DNA from: Gammaproteobacteria bacterium UBA7449
GTDB taxonomy: Bacteria > Pseudomonadota > Gammaproteobacteria > Pseudomonadales > Pseudohongiellaceae
Direction of reading: 5' to 3'
Length of the DNA stretch: 64,000 bases
Assembly (NCBI GenBank): GCA_002477465.1
Contig: DLPV01000028.1
Span: forward strand, 48,558 to 112,557
Shown piece by piece: positions 44,921 to 53,798 of this stretch. The notes beneath the pieces are model-generated. The model did not search any database. It was not told the DNA's origin and saw nothing but the letters and a program-made list of their open reading frames with translations. The translations under genes and the position numbers were made by a program. Each line of letters starts with the position of its first letter. The stretch's first letter is position 1.

Positions 44921-47608
44921 CTACTGCGTGACTGGATCTGCTTTACTTTGATCGATGCCATTAGCCTTCATATAAGCTGTGATCTGTTTACCAGTCACCA
45001 ACTCCAGGTCCTTGAGTTCACTTAATGCGGCGAGGACCACGAACTTGGCATCCACTTCAAAGAAGTGCCGCAATTGCTCTCGGCTATCGCTGCGGCCAAA
45101 CCCGTCAGTGCCAAGCACTCGAAAGGAATCAGGCACGAACTCTCTGATCTGGTCTGAATACAGCTTCATATAATCCGTTGTAGAAATCACAGGACCTTTC
45201 TGTTTGCTCAACTGAGAGGTCACATAAGGAACTTTTTCTCTCTTAGTAGGGTTAAGCAAGTTCTCACGAACAATGCTCAGCGCATCGCGCCGCAATTCGT
45301 TGAAACTTGTCACGCTCCACACATCAACAGATACTGAGAAGTCTTTTCTAAGAATCTCTGCTGCCTTGCGCACCTCACGTAAAATTGTACCGCTACCTAG
45401 CAAGCGTAGCCGCACATCTTTGCTGAGCGGCTGAGCAACTTTATATTCATTAGCCGCGCCATCTTCCAACAGATACATACCCTTGATGATGCCTTCCTCA
45501 CTTCCCTTCGGCATCTCAGGCTGCGCGTAATTCTCATTCATCGTTGTGATGTAGTAGTAGACGGATTCCCTTTCATGGTACATGCGGCGCAGCCCATCCT
45601 GGATAATAACTGCCAGCTCAAACGCATAAGTAGGGTCATACGTCACACAATTCGGGATAGTCGAAGCCAGCAAGTGACTGTGACCATCCTGATGTTGTAA
45701 TCCTTCACCGTTCAAGGTCGTACGGCCCGCCGTGGCGCCGATCAAAAAACCCCGAGCCTGGGAATCACCCGCCGCCCAGCACAGATCGCCAACGCGCTGG
45801 AATCCGAACATAGAGTAGTAGATGTAAAACGGAATCAGTGGGTAATTATTTACGCTGTAGGATGTTGCTGCAGCCAACCAGGCAGAGAATGCGCCCGATT
45901 CGGTAATTCCCTCTTCCAACATCTGCCCCTGCTTGTCTTCCCGGTAATACATCACCTGGTTCGAGTCAGCGGGATCATAGAGTTGTCCCACGGCAGAGTA
46001 GATGCCCATTTGCCGAAACATACCTTCCATACCAAAGGTGCGGGCCTCGTCGGGCACGATCGGCACTACCTGCTCGCCTATCTCTTTGTCCTTACATAAA
46101 GTGCTTATCATGCGCACAAATGCCATAGTTGTCGACTGCTCGCGATCGCCACTGCCTTTCAGTTGCGCATCGAATGCTTCCAACTTGGGAATGGTCACCT
46201 GCTTGGCTTCAGATCGGCGCTGCGGCAAGGGTCCGCCCAGTTTTTCCCTGACCTTTCGCATGTAGCGAATTTCAAGGCTGTCTTCTGCAGGTCGGTAATA
46301 TGGCACTTCAGCGAGCTTGTCATCCTCAACTGGAATCCCAAATCGATCACGAAACTTCTTCAGACCTTCAATATCCAACTTCTTAACGGAGTGGGTCGCG
46401 TTCTGCGCTTCCGCACCACCACCAAAGGCATAACCTTTAATGGTCTTGGCGAGAATTACAGTTGGTTTGCCGTTTGATTTGACGGCCTGTGCGTAAGCTG
46501 CATAAACCTTGTAAGGGTCATGCCCACCGCGATTGAGCGCCATAATATCATCGTCAGAAAGGTGCTCGACCATCTTCAACAATTCCGGGCTCTTGCCAAA
46601 GAAATGCTCTCGGGTATAGGCACCGCCACGACTGGCGTAATTCTGGTACTCGCCATCAACGACTTCGTCCATGCGAGCCTGCAAAATGCCGTCGGCGTCA
46701 GCCTGCAATAAAGGATCCCAGTGTCGACCCCACACAACCTTGATGACATTCCAGCCCGCGCCGCGGAAGATACCTTCCAGTTCCTGAATGATCTTGCCAT
46801 TGCCTCGCACCGGGCCATCGAGCCGCTGCAGATTACAGTTAATGACGAAGATCAAGTTGTCGAGTTGTTCGCGACCGGCTTTGGCGATTGCGCCGAGAGA
46901 TTCAGGCTCGTCCATCTCTCCATCACCCAGGAACGCCCAGATCTTGCGCTCAGAGTTATCCATTAATTCGCGATTGTGGAGGTATTTCATCAGGTGCGCT
47001 TGGTAGATCGCCTGAATGGGTCCCAGCCCCATGGAAACTGTGGGGAACTGCCAGTAGTCGGGCATGAGCCAGGGGTGTGGGTAGGATGAAAGGCCGTTGC
47101 CATTCACTTCCTGGCGAAAATTATCCAGCAGCTCTTCATCCATGCGCCCCTCGACAAAAGAGCGCGCATAGATGCCTGGCGAAGAGTGGCCTTGATAGTA
47201 AATCAGGTCGCCTTCGTCTTTCTCATTAGGCCCGCGGAAAAAGTAGTTGAATCCGACATCGTAAAGCGTGGCTGATGAAGCAAATGTCGATATATGGCCA
47301 CCCAAGCTTGGATTTTGCTTGTTGGCTCGCATGACCATGGCGAGTGCGTTCCAGCGCACAATGCCGCGGATCTGCCGCTCCATGAACATATCGCCCGGCA
47401 TACGGTCTTCGTCCATAGGCGAAATCGTATTGCTGTAGGGCGTAACTACGGAGGAGATCGGAACATAGCGCCCGGTCCTGATGGCCGAGTCATTGAGCTG
47501 ATGAATTAGGTAATGAGCGCGCTCTATTCCCTCTTCATCTATGACCGACTGGAGGGCGTCGAGCCATTCTTTGGTTTCTTCTGGATTCGCATCGCTGTGC
47601 TGAGTCAT
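44921..47608 (-). CDS. aceE: Pyruvate dehydrogenase E1 component AceE
   Basis: The homodimeric, thiamine-diphosphate-dependent E1 of pyruvate dehydrogenase, 895 residues. It shows the TPP motif GDGEMDEPE followed by the NN-type segment NLIFVINCNLQRLDGPVRGN. It decarboxylates pyruvate and acetylates the E2 lipoyl group. It is 41 bases upstream of aceF, consistent with one operon. An inverted repeat at 47729-47745 lies upstream and may control it. Confidence 0.98.
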   Translation of the reverse strand: MTQHSDANPEETKEWLDALQSVIDEEGIERAHYLIHQLNDSAIRTGRYVPISSVVTPYSNTISPMDEDRMPGDMFMERQIRGIVRWNALAMVMRANKQNPSLGGHISTFASSATLYDVGFNYFFRGPNEKDEGDLIYYQGHSSPGIYARSFVEGRMDEELLDNFRQEVNGNGLSSYPHPWLMPDYWQFPTVSMGLGPIQAIYQAHLMKYLHNRELMDNSERKIWAFLGDGEMDEPESLGAIAKAGREQLDNLIFVINCNLQRLDGPVRGNGKIIQELEGIFRGAGWNVIKVVWGRHWDPLLQADADGILQARMDEVVDGEYQNYASRGGAYTREHFFGKSPELLKMVEHLSDDDIMALNRGGHDPYKVYAAYAQAVKSNGKPTVILAKTIKGYAFGGGAEAQNATHSVKKLDIEGLKKFRDRFGIPVEDDKLAEVPYYRPAEDSLEIRYMRKVREKLGGPLPQRRSEAKQVTIPKLEAFDAQLKGSGDREQSTTMAFVRMISTLCKDKEIGEQVVPIVPDEARTFGMEGMFRQMGIYSAVGQLYDPADSNQVMYYREDKQGQMLEEGITESGAFSAWLAAATSYSVNNYPLIPFYIYYSMFGFQRVGDLCWAAGDSQARGFLIGATAGRTTLNGEGLQHQDGHSHLLASTIPNCVTYDPTYAFELAVIIQDGLRRMYHERESVYYYITTMNENYAQPEMPKGSEEGIIKGMYLLEDGAANEYKVAQPLSKDVRLRLLGSGTILREVRKAAEILRKDFSVSVDVWSVTSFNELRRDALSIVRENLLNPTKREKVPYVTSQLSKQKGPVISTTDYMKLYSDQIREFVPDSFRVLGTDGFGRSDSREQLRHFFEVDAKFVVLAALSELKDLELVTGKQITAYMKANGIDQSKADPVTQ

Positions 47609-47728
47609 GTCTTACATCCCATGTGGTACCAGGATCGCTGGTGGTTTCCATGCAGTATGTAAATAAATTACAAAGTGCGCGAATATTACGCCAATTCTAA
47701 CTTTTATTCCACGTACTTTTGGTCAATA

Positions 47729-47745
47729 ATGTAGTATTACTACAT
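47729..47745 (-). promoter_or_regulatory. Putative GntR/FadR-type operator upstream of aceEF
   Basis: ATGTAGTATTACTACAT is a perfect 8-bp inverted repeat around one base, about 120 bases before the aceE start. Its core TAGTATTACTA fits the FadR-subfamily GntR pattern TnGTnnnACnA. PdhR controls aceEF in E. coli through such a site (AATTGGTnnnACCAATT), so an analogous regulator is plausible. No such regulator gene lies in this window. Confidence 0.5.
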
Positions 47746-47810
47746 AGAATATTCGTTAACTGCAGACAAATCTATACCATTTTTTATTCCTATAATTCAG
47801 AGATATACAT

Positions 47811-47851
47811 AAATTAGCCCGCAGCTGGAGCCGATGCCCGCAAGCTAATTT
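47811..47851 (-). terminator. Possible terminator after ampE
   Basis: An 8-bp inverted repeat, AAATTAGC (47811-47818) and GCTAATTT (47844-47851), with a 25-base, GC-rich inner region. It follows the ampE stop by 85 bases in the minus direction. The T tract is short (TTTATGTAT), so this is a weak call. Confidence 0.35.
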
Positions 47852-47935
47852 CGTCGTAACAAACTGTCAAAACTACAAATTTCAGCCATCAATCAACAGA
47901 ATTTGTGTGCCGAATTCCAATTTTGCAGCGACACA

Positions 47936-48880
47936 TCAAATCGTCTGCAGGCCAAAGATTGTCATTACTGCCAAAATCGCCAGCCAAATCGCCTGGCTTC
48001 GCTCCAGCAATGCCTGTATCGCCTCAATCTCGTTAGCCTCGATCAAGCGCTCCTGCTCAGCAGCTGACAGCCCACTCAATTCTTGTGGATCTTCAGATTC
48101 CGATACTGAAACAGTAAGCCCGGAAAGCGCGCAGCCTGCATAGCTGTGCAGGGCAGCGCCAGAATCGGTTTCAGGCTGAAACTCCCAGAATGATAGCTTC
48201 ACCTTCTCGAAGCACTGAACAAAATTACCTGCCAACGAAAATGTGAGCGCCAGTAATCGCAACGGCAGCCATTCAAGGATATATGTGATTCGACATATCA
48301 GATTAACCTGACGAGCATCCTGTCCGTCCTCATGGCTATCACGCATCTGGTAGCTCACATAACTGAACAACACTCCCAGGGCACCAGCAAGTAAATACCA
48401 GAAAAACACCACAAATATTTTTTCAAAACAGCGATAGATAAGATTTCGCTTGAAGAAGGCGGCTATCTGCGCCTGTGAATCCAGCGCGGTCTCTGAACTA
48501 GCGAGCCGCTCCTGGCGCATATAGAGTAAACACCCCTCGACATCCCCTTTTCTCCAACGCACCAGAAATTCACTGGCCAGCTTACCTGGCTGCGTTCGAT
48601 CAAAGACAATAAACAACACTAGGATATGAACCAGCATTGTTAGCAGACCGAAAGCCATTCCATTCACTGCAAACAGGACAATACTCAACACTAATAATGG
48701 CAGAGAATAAATAATGATAACTGGCACTACCCATGAGATTCCTGAATCAACAGTACGCTCACTTAAAGCTGATTCAATTCGTCTACTCAGTCTAAAAAAC
48801 CAGGCATCATCGAAACGATCGAAATCCTTTAACCAGAGGTAGTTGACTGTGAGGCATACTAATATGACAAGGAATTTCAT
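47936..48880 (-). CDS. ampE: AmpE-type membrane regulatory protein
   Basis: A 314-residue membrane protein in the AmpE family. It has about four hydrophobic segments (starting at the N-terminus, about 53-75, 75-92 and 145-170) and a long C-terminal hydrophilic part with a final hydrophobic end (AIWLAILAVMTIFGLQTI). AmpE is linked with ampD and beta-lactamase signalling, but its molecular role is unclear. The start overlaps the ampD stop by 4 bases. Confidence 0.88.
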   Translation of the reverse strand: MKFLVILVCLTVNYLWLKDFDRFDDAWFFRLSRRIESALSERTVDSGISWVVPVIIIYSLPLLVLSIVLFAVNGMAFGLLTMLVHILVLFIVFDRTQPGKLASEFLVRWRKGDVEGCLLYMRQERLASSETALDSQAQIAAFFKRNLIYRCFEKIFVVFFWYLLAGALGVLFSYVSYQMRDSHEDGQDARQVNLICRITYILEWLPLRLLALTFSLAGNFVQCFEKVKLSFWEFQPETDSGAALHSYAGCALSGLTVSVSESEDPQELSGLSAAEQERLIEANEIEAIQALLERSQAIWLAILAVMTIFGLQTI

Positions 48881-49500
48881 TTTGCACTGTCAGCCGATTC
48901 GGAGTAGTCAGAGAGGGATTCTCTAAACCGCTCCCAGTTAAAATAGGGACCGGGATCAGTTTTACGTCCAGGCGCAATGTCACTATGGCCCACGATACGC
49001 TCTACAGTCAAACCATGATAGGCCTGCATCAATCGACCGGTCAATGCGCTCAAGGCCTCATATTGACGATCATCAAACGCTTCGAAATCAGTCCCCTCTA
49101 ACTCGATACCGATAGAAAACTCATTACAGTTCTTACGCCCTTGAAAACAGGATTGACCAGCATGCCAGGCCTTGCGATCGAAAGGAACAAACTGGGTGAT
49201 CATGCCATTCCGCGCGATCAAAACATGCGCCGAAACCTTCAGCTCTCTTAGCTGCTCAAAATAAGGGTGGCTGGAGCAATCCAGGGTATTGCAAAACAAC
49301 TCTGCAATACAGGAAGTACCGAATTTTCCTGGGGGCAGACTGATGTTATGAATCACCAGCAGGTCGATCTCCACCCCATCCGGGCGCGCACTCTGGTTGG
49401 GTGACTCAACAAAAGCGGAATCATTTAGGCGATGGTTTACTATTGGCGAAAACACGATTAGCGGCTGCGAAACATTACGTCTACCCTCACAGTCTAACAT
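48877..49500 (-). CDS. ampD: 1,6-anhydro-N-acetylmuramyl-L-alanine amidase AmpD
   Basis: A cytosolic zinc amidase of 207 residues that cleaves imported anhydro-muropeptides, in the cell-wall recycling pathway that also uses AmpG. Zinc ligands are His in VIHNISLPPGKFG (~residue 50), His in GHSDIAPGRKTDPGPYF, and Asp within it; the catalytic Lys is in this C-terminal segment. The ATG at 49500 has no clear ribosome binding site, so the start could lie further in. ampE follows with a 4-base overlap. Confidence 0.93.
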   Translation of the reverse strand: MLDCEGRRNVSQPLIVFSPIVNHRLNDSAFVESPNQSARPDGVEIDLLVIHNISLPPGKFGTSCIAELFCNTLDCSSHPYFEQLRELKVSAHVLIARNGMITQFVPFDRKAWHAGQSCFQGRKNCNEFSIGIELEGTDFEAFDDRQYEALSALTGRLMQAYHGLTVERIVGHSDIAPGRKTDPGPYFNWERFRESLSDYSESADSAK

Positions 49501-49641
49501 AGGAGACTACACATCTCGCGCCTGGCAACGCATTGCGCCCTGAACGCAGAGGCCTGGGCAAGAGAGAAAAATACCCCAGGAGACTGATGAATCAGGTATT
49601 TAGAGACATCTAGCGCGCGAAGAGTACAGACAATCGGAAGA

Positions 49642-50829
49642 CTAATGACGCGTCATAGACGACGGGCTCAGCACAGTTTGACCGCCGATCAGACGCGTGG
49701 CCTTAAGATTGGGTAGCTGCAAGGCACCATCCCTCAATGCCACTGCCAGACCAATCCTTGAGCGATTAACCCGGAAGCTCGTATCGTTAGTGCAGACCGT
49801 ATGCAGCTCGGGGTTCATCTTGTTGCGAGTCAAGGTACAATCGCGCATCCGGCCATCTATCAGAAATTTGATGGCAGAGCGCTCTCCGAGACTATCAACT
49901 TCATTAATCAGATTGTTGAGATCAGGCTGCGGCACGACTGCCTCTGCCTCTGACTCAGATGAAGATCCTCCCAACAATGTCGCCAGCTCATCAAGAACTC
50001 GCTCGTCGAGGATGGACTCCCCCGCCGGACTAATTGACGCTTCCTTGTTTGCCGCATCCTGTGCTGAGTCGTCTAGTAATCGAGTCTTGCCTGCTTCCGA
50101 ATTCACAGGTTGCTCAACTCGCGCATCGATCTTTAACAGCTCTGCAGCTGAACGCGAGTTGAAAGCTCCCTGCAGCGCCAGCAGAAACTTATCCTGCTCA
50201 TCGGTCGCTGCCTGGATAAGACCCAGGCCTTGTTGCAGCCTTAAGGTCAGGACACCGAATTCTTCCTGACTTAATTGCGTTCTCTCGCAAATCCAGTGAC
50301 TTAACTGCTCTGCGGTGTGCTTGGCCTCTTCCCATTCTGAACTCGCGCAGCCACTGTTAACATATATCACAATGAGAGCTCCACGCCACTTGGTCCGTAT
50401 CAACTGCTTCACAAATTTCGGCTATTGAAATGCGCTAACCAGTTCGGTAATAAGTTCGTCAGCCGCAGCTTCGACTAATTGTGCTTTTTGTGCTCCTCGG
50501 CCTGCAATTAAAGTGTGTCGTTTGAGCTGCCAAGCCGAAGGCTTGTCCTTGGTCCCGATACTGGTGCGGAATCCAGAAGAGGTGGTATAGGGCTTGTCTA
50601 CAAATTTCTCATCGCGATGCTTGGTTACAATATTTATGGCGTCCAGGAAGACTTTCTCCAGCTTGAGCAGCTTATGCTGTTCAAACAGCTTGGAAAAAAC
50701 GATCCATACTTCTAAGGGCACGGAGAATACCGCACTAGCTTCCCCAAATGCCTCCAGCAACGCTTTCAGGAGAACCTCAGCGTTGAAAATATCGCATGCA
50801 GAACGCTCCTGAGCATTGGGCAGGGGTGA
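49642..50829 (-). pseudogene. Broken DUF1631 gene (PA4523-like): internal deletion and in-frame TAG
   Basis: One frame runs from a TAA at 50830-50832 to 49642, interrupted by a TAG at 50422-50424. Upstream of the TAG (about 135 codons) ALLEAFGEASAVFSVPLEVWIVFSKLFEQHKLLKL resembles a DUF1631 segment near the N-terminus. Directly after the TAG, PKFVKQLIRTKWRGALIVIY resembles a segment near the C-terminal part, so several hundred codons appear deleted. DUF1631 proteins are about 700-800 residues. In Pseudomonas this gene lies between ampD and nadC, as here. Confidence 0.7.
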
Positions 50830-50973
50830 TTACAGCTTTTTGAACCTGCTGACATCTTGGTAATTGATGATTTATCTTCAATATTTTCATAGGCTTAAAA
50901 ACCGTGCCAGATATCAATTTTTTGAACTAGATGACGGCTTTCAAAGCCCGCCATCATCGGAGATAATTTGAAT

Positions 50974-51507
50974 ATGACCAGATCTGACCAGCATGCGCCG
51001 GGAAAGAGTCTCGGCCAGGGCATGCTCATCACCACCTTCGCTATCGGACTGGCTGCACTCACCTTCATTTTCGACGGCTGGATTAGCAAGCAGGAAAATC
51101 CTAACCAACAACCCGTTGTTAATGAATTGCGTAACGGCACCCGGGAAGTAGTTCTGCAGAGGAATCGGCAGGGGCATTACGTCGCTGGAGGTTCTATAAA
51201 CGGGTTACCTGTCACCTTTTTACTCGACACAGGTGCAACTGACGTGGCTATCCCGGAGAGTATTGCGCGGGAAGCGGGACTGCAGGCTGAATACGCAGGC
51301 CAAGCAAACACTGCCGGTGGTGTAGTCACCGTGTATGCAACCCGCATCGACGCTCTGGGCATCGGTAACATACAGTTACGGGACGTGGCTGCCAGCATTA
51401 CACCCACAATGGGAGGAAGCACAATCCTGCTTGGCATGAGCGCGCTCAGACAGGTCGAGTTTACTCAACGCGGTTCTACTCTCACCCTGCGGCAAGTCCA
51501 GGATTAA
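50974..51507 (+). CDS. Retropepsin-like aspartic protease, membrane-anchored
   Basis: A 177-residue clan AA aspartic protease (TIGR02281 type). I use the ATG at 50974 (MTRSDQHAP), with GGAGA 11 bases upstream. One transmembrane helix is near residues 20-37 (GMLITTFAIGLAALTFIF). The active-site Asp is in FLLDTGATDVAIPE near residue 85 (from the start). The fold is a single half, so it would act as a dimer. Substrates are unknown. It is 9 bases upstream of nadC on the same strand. Confidence 0.88.
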   Translation: MTRSDQHAPGKSLGQGMLITTFAIGLAALTFIFDGWISKQENPNQQPVVNELRNGTREVVLQRNRQGHYVAGGSINGLPVTFLLDTGATDVAIPESIAREAGLQAEYAGQANTAGGVVTVYATRIDALGIGNIQLRDVAASITPTMGGSTILLGMSALRQVEFTQRGSTLTLRQVQD

Positions 51508-51516
51508 TCGATAGAA

Positions 51517-52347
51517 ATGAAAATACCATCAGATGTAAAAAAAGATGTTCAAACTTCCCTGGCTGAAGATATCGGCAGCGGCGATATCACCGCGGCATTA
51601 ATTCCTTCAGATAAGCAAGCTGAGGGCAGAATCATTTGTAAAGACACCGGTGTATTGTGCGGCATTCCCTGGGCAGACGAGACTTTCCGTCAGCTGGACA
51701 GCAATGTCTCAATTAGCTGGCAAGTAGCCGATGGTGACTCAATTGAAATGGGCCAGCTGCTCTGCCGAATAGAAGGCCCTGCCAGAGCCATCATGAGCGG
51801 CGAGAGAACCGCCCTTAATTTTCTGCAGACCCTTTCCGCCACCGCCACCCAGACGGCCACGCTGGTAGCTGAAATTAGCCATACAGCTGCGACGCTGTTA
51901 GATACCAGGAAAACTCTTCCGGGCATGCGCGCGGCCCAAAAGTATGCGGTGCGATGCGCTGGCGCTAAAAATCACCGCATGGGTTTGTTTGACGCCTACT
52001 TGATAAAAGAAAATCATATTGCCAGTTGCGGAGGTATAGCTGAGGCGATTTCCAGCGCGCGCCTGCTGACACCCGGGAAAACCGTAGAAATCGAAGTTCG
52101 CGATCTGGAAGAATTAGAATTAGCCCTACAGGCTGAAGCAGACATCATCATGCTGGATAATTTTTCGCTTTCCGACTTAGCCACCGCCGTCAACCATAAT
52201 GCTGGCAAGGCAAAATTGGAGGCCTCGGGCGGCATCGAAGCAGGCCAACTAGTCAAGATTGCTGAAACTGGCGTAGACTATATATCCGTTGGCGCTATAA
52301 CCAAGCACTGCCGCGCAATTGATCTTTCCTTATTAATCGATTCGTAA
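51517..52347 (+). CDS. nadC: Nicotinate-nucleotide pyrophosphorylase NadC
   Basis: Converts quinolinate and PRPP to nicotinate mononucleotide in de novo NAD synthesis. The 276-residue protein shows LLDTRKTLPGMRAAQKYAVRCAGAKNHRMGLFDAYLIKENH, with the Arg, His and Lys substrate residues, and the C-terminal SGGIEAGQLVKIAETGVDYISVGAITK barrel end. It is followed by nadD in the pathway (12 kb). ATCGATAGAAATG gives a weak ribosome binding site. Confidence 0.97.
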   Translation: MKIPSDVKKDVQTSLAEDIGSGDITAALIPSDKQAEGRIICKDTGVLCGIPWADETFRQLDSNVSISWQVADGDSIEMGQLLCRIEGPARAIMSGERTALNFLQTLSATATQTATLVAEISHTAATLLDTRKTLPGMRAAQKYAVRCAGAKNHRMGLFDAYLIKENHIASCGGIAEAISSARLLTPGKTVEIEVRDLEELELALQAEADIIMLDNFSLSDLATAVNHNAGKAKLEASGGIEAGQLVKIAETGVDYISVGAITKHCRAIDLSLLIDS

Positions 52348-52567
52348 GAGTTAGAAGCGCGACCGATAGGTGCGAATCCGAGGGGCGCTCGACAGATCGA
52401 CTCTTGGTCGAGGGCTGCGTCTTTGGAAGCCGCATCATCTAAGGCTGCGTCGATCCCAGCCAGGCAATAGCCCAATGCGGTGGGTAGCTGAAAGCCCCCG
52501 GTCAGAACCTTAGTGCTGACCCAACACAAACCCAAGGATTCATGAAATACCCAAGGCAGAAGAAATC
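52348..52567. other. Structured GC-rich intergenic DNA between nadC and nuclease gene
   Basis: About 220 bases without a convincing gene. It contains a repeated GGCTGCGTC core (near 52412 and 52443), a TCGAC/GTCGA stem and a GGCTG/CAGCC stem. The minus-strand open frame here overlaps nadC and is not credible. It may be an RNA element or a degenerate repeat, but I cannot name it. Confidence 0.35.
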
Positions 52568-53290
52568 ATGAAGAGTACCAAGCTTATCCAATTCGCTACA
52601 TTCGCTGCATTTACCTTGGCGGCAGGATCATCTTTAGCTCATCCTGGCAGCCTGGATCTCAACGGCGGACATTATTTCGGTCCTTCTTACCATTGTCACA
52701 TGACGGCTTGCGAGATGCCGGACTCTTTCAGCACGGGTCGTATGCGACGAGACGGCGTAATGACCAACTATCGCAATCGCGAAAAATTCTTTAATGAGGA
52801 TGACTGGTCCTATGAGGAAGATTTCGACGAGGACTGTCAGTCAACCCGGCAAGAGATGCTGATTCTCACCAGTCGCACAGAGGTCAAATATACGAACCCA
52901 AGAAACTGCGTAGTCCGCACCGGCGAGTGGCTGGACGAATACACCGGTAAAATTTTCACGGTGGCGGTTCAGATCGACCTTGACCATGTCATCCCGCGCA
53001 TGTATGCCCATACCCATGGCGGAGATCGCTGGATGCTCAACAAGAAAATCCAGTTCGCCAACGACCCTCTAAACCTGATGCTGGTGGAAAAAAGAGAAAT
53101 CCGCAGAAAAAGCGACCGGGGACCAAGCCGCTATCTGCCCAGGGATGAGTTCAAATGCGAATACGCCCAGCTGTGGCAAGCCATTGCAGAAAAGTATGAC
53201 CTGCAGCTGGAGTCTGGTGATCGCAATGAAATTCGTCGAATACTTGAAGACTGCCCAGCCGATGAATTGGACCCAAGTCTGCTGCAGTGA
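52568..53290 (+). CDS. Predicted secreted HNH-like nuclease
   Basis: A 240-residue protein with a signal peptide (residues ~1-24, ending SSLAHP). An N-terminal segment DLNGGHYFGPSYHCHMTACEMPDSF resembles the YHYH-type Cys/His domain seen in some exported nucleases. The core QIDLDHVIPRMYAHTHGGDRWMLNKKIQFANDPLNLMLVEKREIRRKS resembles a GmrSD-C/DUF1524-type HNH nuclease, with DHVIPR as the first motif and NDPLNLM as the second. It would be exported, so it probably acts in the periplasm or outside. No immunity gene is adjacent. Confidence 0.75.
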   Translation: MKSTKLIQFATFAAFTLAAGSSLAHPGSLDLNGGHYFGPSYHCHMTACEMPDSFSTGRMRRDGVMTNYRNREKFFNEDDWSYEEDFDEDCQSTRQEMLILTSRTEVKYTNPRNCVVRTGEWLDEYTGKIFTVAVQIDLDHVIPRMYAHTHGGDRWMLNKKIQFANDPLNLMLVEKREIRRKSDRGPSRYLPRDEFKCEYAQLWQAIAEKYDLQLESGDRNEIRRILEDCPADELDPSLLQ

Positions 53291-53329
53291 TTAGTTGTTA
53301 GCGATCCGTCATTGAGTGGAGCGCCCACA

Positions 53330-53356
53330 AAAAAGCCGGACGGTGTCCGGCTTTTT
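53330..53356. terminator. Bidirectional intrinsic terminator
   Basis: AAAAAGCCGGAC (53330-53341) and GTCCGGCTTTTT (53345-53356) form a 12-bp stem with a three-base GGT loop and A/T runs at both sides. It lies between the convergent nuclease (+) and cytochrome c (-) genes and can end both. Confidence 0.9.
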
Positions 53357-53390
53357 CAATTTCAGGGCTTTTACTGACCCAGGTTAACCC

Positions 53391-53798
53391 TTACGGTGAC
53401 AGAATTTTGATGCTGTCCATGCCGTTATCAGGGTCCAGCTTCAAATCACCAGCTGGAAAACCATTCTCAGACAGAATATACGCGATAACATCGGTGTACT
53501 CTTCAAACATCAACGAACCGGGATTGTCAGCGGGCATAGTGCCCATGATGTTCTCCCATAAATAAAGCAGCGGCTGGTTATTCCAGGAACGCAGAGTGTC
53601 GCGATAAAAACGCATGTTATGACAAGTTTTGCACTGTGCATCATATACTTGCTGACCTGATGCAACCTGCTCAGCGGTGAACACGCCATCTTTTACGGTT
53701 AGATCCTCAGCCAAGCCAGTTTGGGCTAGCGTGGCGCTCATCAGTATCAGCAAACCAGCTGCCAATTTTGTCGATATCTTCATCGCCGATATCTTCAT
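53391..53798 (-). CDS. Small periplasmic cytochrome c
   Basis: A 135-residue protein with a signal peptide (LAAGLLILMSATLAQTGLA) and a single haem-binding CKTCH motif (near residue 59). A Met ligand may be the M in ENIMGTMPADNPGS. An electron carrier role is likely, partner unknown. The SD is GGAGG at 53804-53808, which fits the ATG at 53798. The sequence encoding MKIS is duplicated (MKISAMKIS), from a direct repeat. Confidence 0.85.
   Translation of the reverse strand: MKISAMKISTKLAAGLLILMSATLAQTGLAEDLTVKDGVFTAEQVASGQQVYDAQCKTCHNMRFYRDTLRSWNNQPLLYLWENIMGTMPADNPGSLMFEEYTDVIAYILSENGFPAGDLKLDPDNGMDSIKILSP

Larger units (their letters stand above)
47609..47935. other. Intergenic region between ampE and aceE
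   Basis: These 327 bases hold no gene. They contain the operator-like palindrome listed at 47729-47745 and a second inverted repeat, AAATTAGC/GCTAATTT (47811-47818 and 47844-47851), which may end ampE transcription on the minus strand. A TTGACC hexamer on the minus strand lies beside the palindrome and could be a -35 element for aceEF, but no matching -10 is clear. Confidence 0.5.

Noticed and set aside
52278..52535. Minus-strand frame of 85 codons overlapping nadC
   Set aside because: It overlaps the end of nadC and has no clear ribosome binding site; the region looks structured, not coding.
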